Shown: positions 34,908-44,194, counted from the first letter of the stretch. The stretch is DNA of 64,000 bases from Pseudomonas fluorescens HK44 (GCF_000217955.3 NZ_AFOY02000019.1:186001-250000), one strand, 5' to 3'. Notes: a model not told the origin generated them from the sequence alone. Numbers and translations: made by a program.

Positions 34908-34984
34908 CATCGTGAGCAGGCTCGCTCCCACAGGGTTTGGCGTGTTCAACACGATCCAGTGTGGGAGCGAGCCTGCTCGCGATG
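34908..34984. repeat. REP pair (type A) forming one long cruciform
   Basis: Arms 34908-34934 and 34959-34984 are near-perfect inverted copies, and the spacer is itself palindromic (CGTGTTCAACACG, 34941-34953). The whole 77 bp can fold as one hairpin. It lies between convergent GST and argH genes. Confidence 0.85.
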
Positions 34985-34995
34985 CTTTTGCTTGC

Positions 34996-36390
34996 TTAGC
35001 GGCTGGCGAGCAACGCCTGGCCGCGAACCACGGCGGCTTTCACCTGCGCCGGCGCTGTACCGCCGATGTGGTTACGGGCATTCACCGAGCCTTCCAGGGT
35101 CAGAACGGCAAACACATCCTGTTCGATCTGGTCGCTGAACTTGCGCAGTTCTTCCAGGCTCATCTCTGCCAGATCCTTGCCGCTTTCCACGCCGTACTTC
35201 ACGGCGTGACCGACGATTTCGTGGCAGTCACGGAACGGTAGGCCGCGGCGCACCAGGTAGTCAGCCAGGTCGGTAGCCGTGGAGAATCCGCGCAGCGCCG
35301 CTTCACGCATGATGGCGTGCTTTGGCTTGATCGCCGGGATCATGTCGGCAAAGGCCCGTAGCGAGTCGCGTAAGGTGTCGGCGGCGTCGAACAGCGGCTC
35401 CTTGTCTTCCTGATTGTCCTTGTTGTAGGCCAATGGCTGGCCTTTCATCAACGTCAGCAGGCCCATTAGCGCGCCAAACACCCGGCCGCTTTTACCGCGT
35501 ACCAGTTCCGGGACGTCGGGGTTTTTCTTTTGCGGCATGATCGAGCTGCCGGTGCAGAAACGATCAGGCAGATCGATGAACTGGAATTGCGCGCTGGTCC
35601 ACAGCACCAGCTCTTCGGAGAAGCGCGACAGGTGCATCATCGCGATGCTCGCCGCCGAGCAGAACTCGATGGCGAAGTCGCGATCCGAAACGTTGTCCAG
35701 CGAGTTGCCGCCAACAGCGTCGAAACCCAGCAGTTGGGCAGTCAGCTCGCGGTCGATCGGGTAGGTGGTGCCGGCCAGTGCGGCGCTGCCGAGCGGCATG
35801 CGGTTGGTGCGCTTGCGGCAATCGACCAGGCGCTCGTAGTCGCGGCTGAGCATTTCGAACCAGGCCAGCATGTGATGACCGAATGTCACGGGTTGTGCGG
35901 TTTGCAGGTGAGTGAAACCGGGCATGATGGTGCCGGATTCGCGCTCTGCCTGTTCCAGCAGACCTTTTTGCAGGCGGGTGATTTCGCCCAGGATCAGGTC
36001 GATCTCGTCACGCAGCCACAGGCGGATATCGGTTGCCACCTGGTCGTTACGGCTGCGGCCGGTGTGCAGCTTCTTGCCGGTGACGCCGATGCGGTCGGTC
36101 AGGCGCGCCTCGATGTTCATGTGCACGTCTTCGAGGTCGATGCGCCAGTCGAAGGTGCCGGCCTCGATTTCGCCCTGGATGGTCTTCAGGCCGTCGATGA
36201 TGCTGTCGCGCTCGGCATCGGTCAGCACGCCGACCTTGGCCAGCATGGTGGCGTGGGCGACGGAGCCCATGATGTCGTGACGATAGAGGCGCTGGTCGAA
36301 AGTGACGGAGGCGGTGAAGCGGGCGACGAAGGCGTCGACGGGTTCACTGAAGCGGCCGCCCCAGGACTGATTGGTCTTGTCAGTGCTCAT
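34996..36390 (-). CDS. argH: Argininosuccinate lyase
   Basis: A 464-residue aspartase/fumarase-superfamily enzyme that splits argininosuccinate to arginine and fumarate. The signature GSSIMPQKKNPD (near residue 285) carries the catalytic serine, and HTGRSRNDQVATD is the substrate-binding block near 115. ATG 36390 (MSTDKTNQSWGGRF) is the family N-terminus; the 28 codons upstream are untranslated leader. Divergent from algR. Confidence 0.96.
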   Translation of the reverse strand: MSTDKTNQSWGGRFSEPVDAFVARFTASVTFDQRLYRHDIMGSVAHATMLAKVGVLTDAERDSIIDGLKTIQGEIEAGTFDWRIDLEDVHMNIEARLTDRIGVTGKKLHTGRSRNDQVATDIRLWLRDEIDLILGEITRLQKGLLEQAERESGTIMPGFTHLQTAQPVTFGHHMLAWFEMLSRDYERLVDCRKRTNRMPLGSAALAGTTYPIDRELTAQLLGFDAVGGNSLDNVSDRDFAIEFCSAASIAMMHLSRFSEELVLWTSAQFQFIDLPDRFCTGSSIMPQKKNPDVPELVRGKSGRVFGALMGLLTLMKGQPLAYNKDNQEDKEPLFDAADTLRDSLRAFADMIPAIKPKHAIMREAALRGFSTATDLADYLVRRGLPFRDCHEIVGHAVKYGVESGKDLAEMSLEELRKFSDQIEQDVFAVLTLEGSVNARNHIGGTAPAQVKAAVVRGQALLASR

Positions 36391-36890
36391 GAATTCGCTC
36401 GTGATCGGCTGAAGGAAATTGGCGTTAAAACCTGCGGTGGATAATAACAGGGTTGCCAATCCTGTCGGTGACACTGGTCGCTACGTTTTTTTCTTATATG
36501 ACCGACCATACTCAATTGAGTCGCTGCCGCGTTTACGCAACGATATTTGTCAAATGGGCACTGTCGTCGCGGCAAACGTCTACAGTTGGACGTGAGGGTC
36601 AGCGCAATTGTCGATCATGTGCCGAGCCTCATCGCAGTGTGCAACGTCAGTGTCGAAGCCGACTATTAAGAGAAGAGGGGGGTGTTCATATTGTGTAGCA
36701 ACAATCCCTACGGTGACGCCACGTCGCGGCTGGCTTCGAATGGAACTGCGCAGGCACCGATAAATATTGCAACCCGACGTACGGCACTTTTTGGCGCTCG
36801 CGCTAGTCTTAGCGTGGATCGCGGTGACGGACGTCACTTCACCTGTCTACGCTATCCTTGTGCGAGACTCACGCAGGAATCCAGCGCAAT
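36391..36890. other. argH-algR intergenic region, algZ/fimS missing
   Basis: This 500-bp divergent gap is the place of the sensor kinase gene algZ (fimS, about 1.1 kb) in P. aeruginosa. I read all frames on both strands: only short, unconserved frames occur, with no membrane segments or kinase motifs. It must hold both promoters. No clear remnant of algZ is visible. Confidence 0.65.
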
Positions 36891-37634
36891 ATGAATGTCC
36901 TGATCGTTGATGACGAACCCCAAGCCCGCGAGCGCCTGAGCCGTATGGTCGGCGAACTCGAGGGTTACAGTGTCCTGGAGCCCAGCGCCACCAATGGCGA
37001 TGAGGCATTGACCCTGATCGACAGCCTGAAGCCCGATATCGTGCTGCTCGACATCCGCATGCCTGGCCTCGACGGTTTGCAAGTCGCTGCAAGGTTGTGC
37101 GAACGCGAGACGCCACCGGCGGTGGTGTTTTGTACGGCCCAGGATGAATTCGCCGTGGACGCCCTGCAAGGCGCGGTGGGCTACCTGGTCAAGCCGGTGC
37201 GTTCGGAGCAGTTGCTCGAGGCCCTGAAAAAAGCCGAGCGCCCCAACCGCGTCCAACTCGCGGCGCTGACTCGGCCGGCGGCAGAAAGCGGCAGTGGCCC
37301 ACGCAGCCATATCAGTGCGCGAACCCGCAAAGGCATCGAGTTGATCCCGTTGGCTCAAGTGGTCTATTTCATCGCCGACCACAAATACGTGACCTTGCGC
37401 CATGAAAGTGGCGAGGTTCTGCTGGACGAGCCGTTGAAAGCCCTCGAAGACGAATTTGGCGACCGGTTCGTACGTATTCACCGCAATGCACTGGTAGCCC
37501 GAGAGCGTATCGAACGGCTGCAGCGCACGCCACTCGGGCATTTCCAGCTGTTTCTCAAAGGCCTCAACGGCGATGCGCTGATTGTCAGCCGACGTCATGT
37601 CGCGGGTGTGCGCAAGATGATGCAACAGCTTTAG
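36891..37634 (+). CDS. algR: LytTR response regulator AlgR
   Basis: A 247-residue response regulator. The receiver domain has the acidic pair D7-D8 and the phospho-acceptor D54 (VLLDIRMPG). The C-terminal LytTR DNA-binding domain spans about 145-245 (ARTRKGIELIPLAQVVYFIADHKYVTLRH). In P. aeruginosa AlgR controls alginate, twitching and virulence genes with its sensor AlgZ, which is absent here. ATG 36891 begins MNVLIVDDEP. hemC follows 138 bp later. Confidence 0.95.
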   Translation: MNVLIVDDEPQARERLSRMVGELEGYSVLEPSATNGDEALTLIDSLKPDIVLLDIRMPGLDGLQVAARLCERETPPAVVFCTAQDEFAVDALQGAVGYLVKPVRSEQLLEALKKAERPNRVQLAALTRPAAESGSGPRSHISARTRKGIELIPLAQVVYFIADHKYVTLRHESGEVLLDEPLKALEDEFGDRFVRIHRNALVARERIERLQRTPLGHFQLFLKGLNGDALIVSRRHVAGVRKMMQQL

Positions 37635-37772
37635 CCCGCCGTTCGCGCACGGATTTCACTCTCCTTTACCGGACAGGTGAGGCCAGGGAGGCTGCGCTGT
37701 TTCTGATACAAGTCAAAGCGGATTTGCCTGAGCTGTTATTATCCGCTGTATCTATTCAGTACGGATTGATCC

Positions 37773-38714
37773 ATGTCCCCTCGCGAAATACGCATCGCTA
37801 CCCGCAAAAGCGCCTTGGCCTTGTGGCAGGCCGAATACGTCAAAGCTCGTCTGGAACAAGCCCACCCGGGTCTGGTCGTGACGCTGGTGCCTATGGTCAG
37901 TCGCGGCGACAAGCTGCTCGATTCGCCGCTGTCGAAAATCGGCGGCAAGGGCCTGTTCGTCAAAGAGCTGGAAACCGCGCTGCTCGAAAACGAAGCCGAC
38001 ATTGCCGTGCATTCGATGAAAGACGTGCCGATGGACTTCCCCGAAGGCCTCGGTCTGTTTTGCATCTGCGAACGCGAAGACCCGCGTGACGCCTTTGTTT
38101 CCAACACCTATGCAAGCCTCGACGAGTTGCCTCAGGGCAGCGTGGTCGGCACCTCCAGCCTGCGTCGCCAGGCACAACTGCTGACCCGTCGCCCGGACCT
38201 GCAAATCCGCTTTCTGCGCGGCAACGTCAACACTCGGCTGGCCAAGCTCGATGCCGGTGAGTACGACGCAATCATCCTCGCGGCAGCCGGTTTGATTCGC
38301 CTGGGTTTTGAAGATCGCATCAGCTCATCGATCAGTGTCGATGACAGTCTTCCAGCAGGTGGCCAGGGTGCAGTCGGTATCGAATGCCGTAGCGCCGACA
38401 ATGACATTCATGCCCTGCTTGCCCCTCTGCATCACCAGGACACCGCCACGCGGGTCACTGCCGAACGTGCGCTGAACAAGCATTTGAACGGCGGCTGTCA
38501 GGTGCCGATCGCTTGCTATGCAGTGCTCGAAGGCGAGCAGATCTGGCTGCGCGGTCTGGTGGGCGATCCGAAGGGGGGGCTGCTCCTCCGTGCCGAGGCT
38601 CGTGCACCACGCAGCGAAGCCGCAGCCTTGGGTGTGCAAGTTGCCGAAGACCTTCTTGGCCAGGGCGCCAACGACATTTTGAAGTCGGTCTATGGCGAGG
38701 CAGGTCACGAGTGA
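37773..38714 (+). CDS. hemC: Porphobilinogen deaminase (hydroxymethylbilane synthase)
   Basis: A 313-residue enzyme linking four porphobilinogens into hydroxymethylbilane. The dipyrromethane cofactor cysteine is C242 (NGGCQVP) and the catalytic aspartate D84 is in HSMKDVP. The stop overlaps the hemD start (GTGA), and the four-gene run hemC-hemD-hemX-hemY is intact. Confidence 0.97.
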   Translation: MSPREIRIATRKSALALWQAEYVKARLEQAHPGLVVTLVPMVSRGDKLLDSPLSKIGGKGLFVKELETALLENEADIAVHSMKDVPMDFPEGLGLFCICEREDPRDAFVSNTYASLDELPQGSVVGTSSLRRQAQLLTRRPDLQIRFLRGNVNTRLAKLDAGEYDAIILAAAGLIRLGFEDRISSSISVDDSLPAGGQGAVGIECRSADNDIHALLAPLHHQDTATRVTAERALNKHLNGGCQVPIACYAVLEGEQIWLRGLVGDPKGGLLLRAEARAPRSEAAALGVQVAEDLLGQGANDILKSVYGEAGHE

Positions 38715-39475
38715 CGGGGTGGCGCCTGCTGTTGACGCGTCCCGCGGATGATTCGGCGATGCTGACCGATATTCTTGCCGAAAAGGGGATTTTCAGCAGC
38801 AGCTTGCCGCTTTTGGAGATAGAGCCGACTCCTGTCTCTGAGACAATGCGCAAGGTGATTCAAGGTATGGATCGCTATTGCGCGGTCATCGTGGTCAGCA
38901 AGCCGGCCGCCCGAATCGGTGTGGATCTGGTCGAACGGTACTGGCCGCAATCACTGTGCTTGAAATGGTTCAGCGTGGGTGCGGCGACTGCGCAGATCCT
39001 CCAGGATCATGGGTTGGACGTCAGCTTCCCAGTGGCGGGCGATGACAGCGAAGCATTGCTTGAACTGACTCCGTTGCGCGAGGCTATCGCCCGGCCCGAT
39101 GCTCGCGTGTTGATCATGCGCGGCGAGGGTGGACGTGAACTGCTCGCAGAGCGTTTGCGCGAGCAAGGTGCTAGTGTCGATTATCTGGAGTTGTACCGTC
39201 GCGGCTTGCCGCGGTATGCCGAGGGGGCATTGCCTGAGCGGATTCAAGCTGAACGCTTGAACGGCGTAGTGGTCAGCAGTGGGCAGGGATTTGAGCACCT
39301 GCGCCAGTTGGCGGGCAGGGCTTGGCCTGAGTTGGCGCGGTTGCCTTTGTTTGTTCCAAGCCCTCGGGTAGCCGAGATGGCGCTGGCAGCAGGCGCCCAA
39401 ACAGTTGTGGATTGTCGTGGCGCCAGTGCCACGGCTTTGCTAACGGCGTTGCGGGAAACCCGGCCCGTTCTCTAA
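38711..39475 (+). CDS. hemD: Uroporphyrinogen-III synthase
   Basis: A 254-residue HemD that closes and inverts ring D of hydroxymethylbilane. The protein begins WRLLLTRPADDS and has the two-domain pattern with VVVSKPAARIGV (about 60) and VVVSSGQGFEHLRQL (about 185). GTG 38711 overlaps the hemC stop by four bases; the open frame upstream of it lies inside hemC. Confidence 0.92.
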   Translation: MTGWRLLLTRPADDSAMLTDILAEKGIFSSSLPLLEIEPTPVSETMRKVIQGMDRYCAVIVVSKPAARIGVDLVERYWPQSLCLKWFSVGAATAQILQDHGLDVSFPVAGDDSEALLELTPLREAIARPDARVLIMRGEGGRELLAERLREQGASVDYLELYRRGLPRYAEGALPERIQAERLNGVVVSSGQGFEHLRQLAGRAWPELARLPLFVPSPRVAEMALAAGAQTVVDCRGASATALLTALRETRPVL

Positions 39476-39491
39476 TGCAAAGGATGGATAC

Positions 39492-40616
39492 GTGAGCGAA
39501 ACAGCCTTGCCTAAAGATGACGTCCAGCCAACGCTCGATGCGTCGGTTGAATCTGTAAAGAGCCCTGAGCCGCGCCGTGGCAACGGGTTGGTGATCCTGG
39601 CGATGTTGCTGGGCGCCGCGGGGGTTGCCGCTGGCGGTTGGGGGGTCTGGCAGGTGCGTAGCCTGCAAGCCAACACTCAGCAACAGCTGGGGCAATTGCA
39701 GGCCCTGAACGATCAGGCGCAAAGCCTCAAGCTCAATGAGCAGCGCCTGACGACCCGTCTTGAGCAATTACCGCCTGCCGATGAACTGGAAGACCGGCGA
39801 CGCCTGGTGATCCAGTTGCAGGGCGACCAGCAGCGCTTGAATCAGCGTCTGGAAACGGTTCTGGGCGCCAGCCGCAAGGATTGGCGTTTGGCCGAGGCCG
39901 AGCACCTGCTGCGTCTGGCCAGCTTGCGCCTGTCTGCCTTGCAGGACATCAGCAGCGCTCAGGCACTGGTGCAAGGTGCGGATGAAATCCTTCGCGAGCA
40001 GAATGATCCGGGCTCTTTCGCCGCCCGCGAGCAGATTGCGAAAAGTCTTGCTGCGCTGCGCAGTACCGAGCAACCGGATCGCACCGGGTTGTTCCTGCAA
40101 CTGGGTGCCTTGCGTGATCAGGTGGCTGAACTCAGCGAACTCGCCCCGGAGTTTCATGAGCGCGATTCGCTGTCGGCCCTGACCTCCGATGGCGATGGTG
40201 CCAGTCGCTGGGCGCAATGGTGGGATCAGATTTCGCGCTACATTCGCATCGACTTCAACGCCGATAAAAACATTCGTCCATTGCTCGCCGGGCAAAGCCT
40301 GACTCAGGTCCGTCTGGCGCTGAGCCTGGCGCTTGAGCAAGCGCAATGGGCTGCGCTCAACGGCCAGGCGCCGGTGTATACCCAGGCGCTGGCCGAAGCG
40401 CGGGATGTGCTCAAGGGCAGCTTCAATCAGGACAACCCGCAAAGCAAAGTGATGCTCGGACAGGTTGCCGAGTTGAGCAAGCAACCGGTAACGGTCATTA
40501 CGCCTGACCTGGCAACCACTCTGAGCACGGTGCAGGCCTACCTGGAGCGGCGTAACGTCAGTGCCGAAGGCTCGGTGAAGCCTGCCGCGGGCACTACGCC
40601 GGTGACCGGCCCATGA
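39492..40616 (+). CDS. hemX: HemX, uroporphyrinogen-III C-methyltransferase-like membrane protein
   Basis: A 374-residue inner-membrane protein with one transmembrane helix (residues about 34-53, LVILAMLLGAAGVAAGGWGV) and a periplasmic coiled coil from residue 55. Despite older naming, it lacks the SAM methyltransferase fold, so a scaffolding role in haem synthesis is more likely. It sits 16 bp after hemD, and the hemY start overlaps its stop. Confidence 0.9.
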   Translation: MSETALPKDDVQPTLDASVESVKSPEPRRGNGLVILAMLLGAAGVAAGGWGVWQVRSLQANTQQQLGQLQALNDQAQSLKLNEQRLTTRLEQLPPADELEDRRRLVIQLQGDQQRLNQRLETVLGASRKDWRLAEAEHLLRLASLRLSALQDISSAQALVQGADEILREQNDPGSFAAREQIAKSLAALRSTEQPDRTGLFLQLGALRDQVAELSELAPEFHERDSLSALTSDGDGASRWAQWWDQISRYIRIDFNADKNIRPLLAGQSLTQVRLALSLALEQAQWAALNGQAPVYTQALAEARDVLKGSFNQDNPQSKVMLGQVAELSKQPVTVITPDLATTLSTVQAYLERRNVSAEGSVKPAAGTTPVTGP

Positions 40617-41851
40617 AGCGACTTTATGTGATTATGTTTTTGCTCATCGCCGCTGCCGGTGGGTTGGGGCTGGCCATCGCCCAGCACTCGGGTTACGTGC
40701 TGATCGCCTACAAGACCTTCCGCTACGAATCGAGCCTGTGGGCGACCCTTGCACTGGTGGCAGTGATCTGGCTGGTGCTGTGGGGCATCAAGATGCTGAT
40801 CGAGTTGGTGGCCACTTCCAGCGGAGTGGTCAATCCATGGTCGAATCGCAACCGCAGTCGTCGCGTACAAGTGGCAATCGAGCACGGTCAGCTGGATCTG
40901 GCTGAGGGGCGTTGGGCCAGCGCTCAGCGTCACTTGTATCGCGCCGCTGAAGCCGAACGCCAGCCGCTGCTCTACTACCTGGGGGCTGCACGAGCGGCGA
41001 ATGAGCAGGGGCACTATGACGAAAGCGACAGCTTGCTGGAGCGTGCGCTGGAACGCCAGCCTCAGGCCGAGTTGGCGATTGCCTTGAGCCACGCGCAGTT
41101 GCAGACCGATCGTGGCGATACCGACGGTGCGCTGACAACCCTTCAGGCCATGCACGAGCGTCATCCGCACAGCGTTCAGGTCTTGCGTCAGTTGCAACGT
41201 TTGCATCAGCAGCGCGGCGACTGGTCAGCGGTTATTCGCCTGTTACCGCAATTGCGCAAGGACAAGGCGCTGCCGGCCAGCGAGCTGGCGGAACTGGAGC
41301 GTCGTGCCTGGGGTGAAAACCTCACCTTGGCAGCTCACCGGGAGGAAGACGGCACGGTCGGATTGCAGGCACTCGATCGCGCCTGGCAACAGCTGACGTC
41401 CGCTCAGCGCCAAGAACCGCAGTTGGTGCTTGCCTATGCCGATCAGTTGCGACAATTGGGGGCTGAGGTCGAGGCGGAAGAGGTTTTGCGCGGGGCGCTC
41501 AAGCGTAAATATGACAGCCATCTGGCGCGGCTATATGGCTTGCTGCGAGGCAGCGACCCGGCGCGGCAACTGCACACGGCCGAGGGTTGGTTGAAGGACC
41601 ATCCTGGGGACCCAAGCTTGCTGCTGACCCTGGGACGGTTGTGTTTGCAAAGCAGCCTGTGGGGCAAGGCGCGGGACTATCTGGAAAGCAGTCTGCGGGT
41701 TCAGCGCAACCCTGAGGCGTGTGCCGAACTCGCCCGTCTGCTGGCTCAGTTGGGTGATACCGAGCGCAGCAATCAGCTCTTCCAGGAGGGCCTCGGCCTG
41801 CTGGACAAGCGCCTGCTGGCCGCGCCACTGCCGGTGCCTGCGCGCGCATAA
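40613..41851 (+). CDS. hemY: HemY, TPR-containing haem biosynthesis-associated membrane protein
   Basis: A 412-residue protein with two N-terminal membrane helices (residues 3-24 and 40-61) followed by a large soluble part with tetratricopeptide-like repeats (e.g. ALERQPQAELAIALSHAQL, LLTLGRLCLQSSLWGKARDYL). It is the gammaproteobacterial HemY of the hemCDXY operon, not the Bacillus protoporphyrinogen oxidase of the same name. ATGA overlap with hemX. Last gene of the hem run. Confidence 0.9.
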   Translation: MKRLYVIMFLLIAAAGGLGLAIAQHSGYVLIAYKTFRYESSLWATLALVAVIWLVLWGIKMLIELVATSSGVVNPWSNRNRSRRVQVAIEHGQLDLAEGRWASAQRHLYRAAEAERQPLLYYLGAARAANEQGHYDESDSLLERALERQPQAELAIALSHAQLQTDRGDTDGALTTLQAMHERHPHSVQVLRQLQRLHQQRGDWSAVIRLLPQLRKDKALPASELAELERRAWGENLTLAAHREEDGTVGLQALDRAWQQLTSAQRQEPQLVLAYADQLRQLGAEVEAEEVLRGALKRKYDSHLARLYGLLRGSDPARQLHTAEGWLKDHPGDPSLLLTLGRLCLQSSLWGKARDYLESSLRVQRNPEACAELARLLAQLGDTERSNQLFQEGLGLLDKRLLAAPLPVPARA

Positions 41852-42081
41852 GGTGCCGAATGGCCGGGTCGCCCCGCAGACGATCCGGTCGTTTGAAAAT
41901 CGCGAAATCTCGCCTTGGCACACCAGTTGTAGGCAGCGTCTTACAATGGACTACATTTGGTCCTGTCCATTCTGTCGGGAATTCCCTACACCTTTGACGA
42001 AGTCTCCGCACTGCCTTGCCTTGAAAGGCCAGAGGGCTTTCCTCTACCGTAAACGCCTGTCTCTTCTGTTACGGATAAGCC

Positions 42082-42633
42082 ATGTCTTTGGCCAGCACAC
42101 GCTCCTTGTTTTTCATGGCTTTCATCGCGGGTGCCCTGGCCTTGGGCGCCTCGTACTATCTGGAATTCTCAGTCGGGCTCAAGCCATGCGGGCTGTGCCT
42201 GGTGCAGCGGCTTTTTCTGGCCCTGTTCACGACTGTCTGCCTGATTGCCGCGCTGCACGGGCCCAAGCGCCTGGCCTGTTTATTCTATTGGCTGCTCGGC
42301 CTGTTCAGCAGCCTGGCAGGAATGGTGGCGGCGTGGCGTCAGGTGGTATTGCAAAGCGATCCGGTTCAATACGTGTCGGGGTGCTCTTCGGACCTGGAAG
42401 TTCTGTTCACCAACATGCCCTGGCAGTGTGTTGTGAAACAGGTATTCAGCAGAGCGGCTGGTTGCACGGAAATTTCCTGGACGCTGCTCGACCTGAGTAT
42501 TCCCGAATGGAGTCTGTTGTTTTTTGTCGGAGTGACGGTTCTCGGGGCTTATCAGATCGTGCGGCTGGTCTGGTACACCGATCAGCGACCGGTCAGCGGC
42601 GTGTCGTCGCACCGGGGCAGGGTGGATGATTAA
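42082..42633 (+). CDS. Disulfide bond formation protein DsbB/DsbH
   Basis: A 183-residue inner-membrane quinone reductase family protein with four helices. The first redox pair is C36-C39 (PCGLC). The second periplasmic loop holds C101 and C128, matching the DsbB pair, plus an extra C116 in PWQCV. It reoxidises DsbA in other species; P. aeruginosa has two DsbB paralogues and the one at this locus is DsbH (PA5256). Preceded by 230 bp without a gene. Confidence 0.9.
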   Translation: MSLASTRSLFFMAFIAGALALGASYYLEFSVGLKPCGLCLVQRLFLALFTTVCLIAALHGPKRLACLFYWLLGLFSSLAGMVAAWRQVVLQSDPVQYVSGCSSDLEVLFTNMPWQCVVKQVFSRAAGCTEISWTLLDLSIPEWSLLFFVGVTVLGAYQIVRLVWYTDQRPVSGVSSHRGRVDD

Positions 42634-42677
42634 ACACTTGTATGAACTTTATCTCCTGCGTACCTTGAAGCTGTTGG

Positions 42678-42703
42678 CGTGCGGGCATAATCTGGCCCGC
42701 ACG
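42678..42703. promoter_or_regulatory. Perfect 9-bp palindrome over a putative -10 box upstream of algQ
   Basis: CGTGCGGGC (42678-42686) and GCCCGCACG (42695-42703) are perfect inverted repeats around ATAATCTG. The loop contains a sigma70-like -10 (CATAAT, 42686-42691) with CTTGAA 16 bp upstream as possible -35. A second dyad, TGATCTT-C-AAGATCA, lies at 42749-42763. Operator or leader hairpin; function not known. Confidence 0.45.
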
Positions 42704-42808
42704 TATCATTGGAATTGTTGCTCGATGGTGCTCTGCCTGGCCAACTCTTGATCTTCAAGATCAGCGGCGAGTGCGAGCAGCATTACCCATAAGGGAAGAG
42801 AGATCACC

Positions 42809-43267
42809 ATGCTCGAAAGTTGTCAGAATGCTCAGGAACGCTGGGGTGGAGTGCATCTGCTGATCGATCGTTGGTTGCAGGAGCGTCACGAACTGGTTCG
42901 AGCCTATGATGCTCTCGGCGCCAAGCCTGAAGCTCTGGGCGAAAACCGCAAGCCGTTGCAGGAGTTCTGTGGTGTCCTGGTCGACTACGTCTCTGCCGGC
43001 CACTTCGAAATCTACGAACAGCTGACGGGCGAAGCCAAGGCGTTCGGTGACGCACGCGGGCTTGAATTGGCTGAAACCATTTACCCGCGCATCGACGTGA
43101 TCACCGAGAAGCTGCTGGCTTTCAATGATCTCTGCGATGAAGGCAAGTGCGTTGCAGAGAAATTCAAGGAGCTCGGAGGTCTGTTGCACGAGCGCTTCGA
43201 ACTGGAAGATTGCCTGATCGAAGTACTGCACACGGCCCACAAGGAAGAAACTCCAGAGCAAGCCTGA
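42809..43267 (+). CDS. algQ: AlgQ (Rsd family) anti-sigma70 regulator
   Basis: A 152-residue Rsd/AlgQ protein that binds region 4 of sigma70 and shifts RNA polymerase use in stationary phase; in P. aeruginosa it promotes alginate and virulence traits. It starts MLESCQNAQERWGGVHLLIDRWLQERHELVRAY and is all helical, with RFELEDCLIEVLH near the end. GGAAGAGAGA precedes the ATG. It is followed by its own terminator. Confidence 0.94.
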   Translation: MLESCQNAQERWGGVHLLIDRWLQERHELVRAYDALGAKPEALGENRKPLQEFCGVLVDYVSAGHFEIYEQLTGEAKAFGDARGLELAETIYPRIDVITEKLLAFNDLCDEGKCVAEKFKELGGLLHERFELEDCLIEVLHTAHKEETPEQA

Positions 43268-43294
43268 GCTACTCCTTGATGTAAACGATCCCTG

Positions 43295-43321
43295 AAACGG
43301 TGCGCACTGCGCACCGTTTTT
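43295..43321 (+). terminator. Terminator after algQ
   Basis: AAACGGTGCGC-ACT-GCGCACCGTTTTT lies 27 bp after the algQ stop and precedes the convergent FKBP gene. Confidence 0.88.
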
Positions 43322-43336
43322 CGTTTGAGCGATTGC

Positions 43337-44002
43337 TCAGCCGGTCGCGCCGAGCAGTTCGATTTCAAACACCAGAGGCGTGAACGGTGCAATCAGGTCC
43401 CCCGCGCCATCGGCCCCGTAGGCTTGCGCGGATGGAATCACCAGGCGCCATTTCGCACCCACCGGCATCTGTTGCAACGCACTGCGCCAGCCACTGATCA
43501 CGCTGTCGAGACTGAACCATTGCGCCTGGCTGTTCTGATCGAACACTGTGCCGTCGGGCAGCTTGCCAATGTAGCGAACCTGCACCTTGCCATTAGGCCC
43601 GGCCTTGGCACCGTTGCCCGCGACCAGTTCGGTCAGCAGGATGCCATCCGCCAGTTCGCGAACCCCGGGTTTTGCCTTCTCGGCCGTCAGGAAACGTTGC
43701 TCCTTGTCCAGGGCAACTTCGCTTTGCGGTACGGCGGGCTGCTCGGCCATTTGCGCTTCGTGCTCGGCCAGTATCTGCTCGATTTGCTGATCTTTCAGCG
43801 CCAGTGGCTTGCCTTGATAGGCTTGTTGCAAACCCTCCACCAGTGCCTGGATTTGCAGATCGGGAGCTTCCAGGCGCAGACGTTCACCCAAGCTGGCACC
43901 GAGGCTGTAGGCGAGATCATGGGCGTCAGTTTCCGTGGCTTTTTCTGCGGCTTGAGCCATTGAAAAAAACACGCACAAGGGTAAAAAAAGGTAACGCGAC
44001 AT
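43337..44002 (-). CDS. FKBP-type peptidyl-prolyl isomerase, periplasmic
   Basis: A 221-residue precursor with a signal peptide (SRYLFLPLCVFFSMAQA). An N-terminal FKBP dimerisation domain (DLAYSLGASLGERL, about 28-100) precedes a catalytic FKBP domain (VQVRYIGKLPDGTVFDQNS and IPSAQAYGADG, about 135-220). This is the FkpA/Mip-like arrangement for folding in the periplasm. The start may be ATG 44002 or two codons upstream (44008). Equivalent to PA5254. Confidence 0.9.
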   Translation of the reverse strand: MSRYLFLPLCVFFSMAQAAEKATETDAHDLAYSLGASLGERLRLEAPDLQIQALVEGLQQAYQGKPLALKDQQIEQILAEHEAQMAEQPAVPQSEVALDKEQRFLTAEKAKPGVRELADGILLTELVAGNGAKAGPNGKVQVRYIGKLPDGTVFDQNSQAQWFSLDSVISGWRSALQQMPVGAKWRLVIPSAQAYGADGAGDLIAPFTPLVFEIELLGATG

Positions 44003-44194
44003 GGGCACTCTCCAGCCTGAGATGCAGAGGATTATGCCAGTCAGAATGCCGTGACCGGTGAACTGCTTTTAAGTGCGTGCAGAACATTTTCAAATCGGTG
44101 CAACGCCCGGCAATCGATACTGTCAACATGCCCTAGCGGCGGTAGCAGCAGAGGTCTAGTATGAGCCGCAGTCACGTCAGCCAGGAGGTAAACC

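Noticed and set aside
36453..36894. Short frames in the argH-algR gap as remnants of algZ
   Set aside because: They have no hydrophobic helices, no H-box and no ATPase motifs, so no kinase remnant can be claimed.
37703..37716. ANR/FNR box CTGAT-N4-GTCAA upstream of hemC
   Set aside because: It differs from TTGAT-N4-ATCAA at two key positions and hemC is not usually controlled by oxygen; evidence too weak to annotate.
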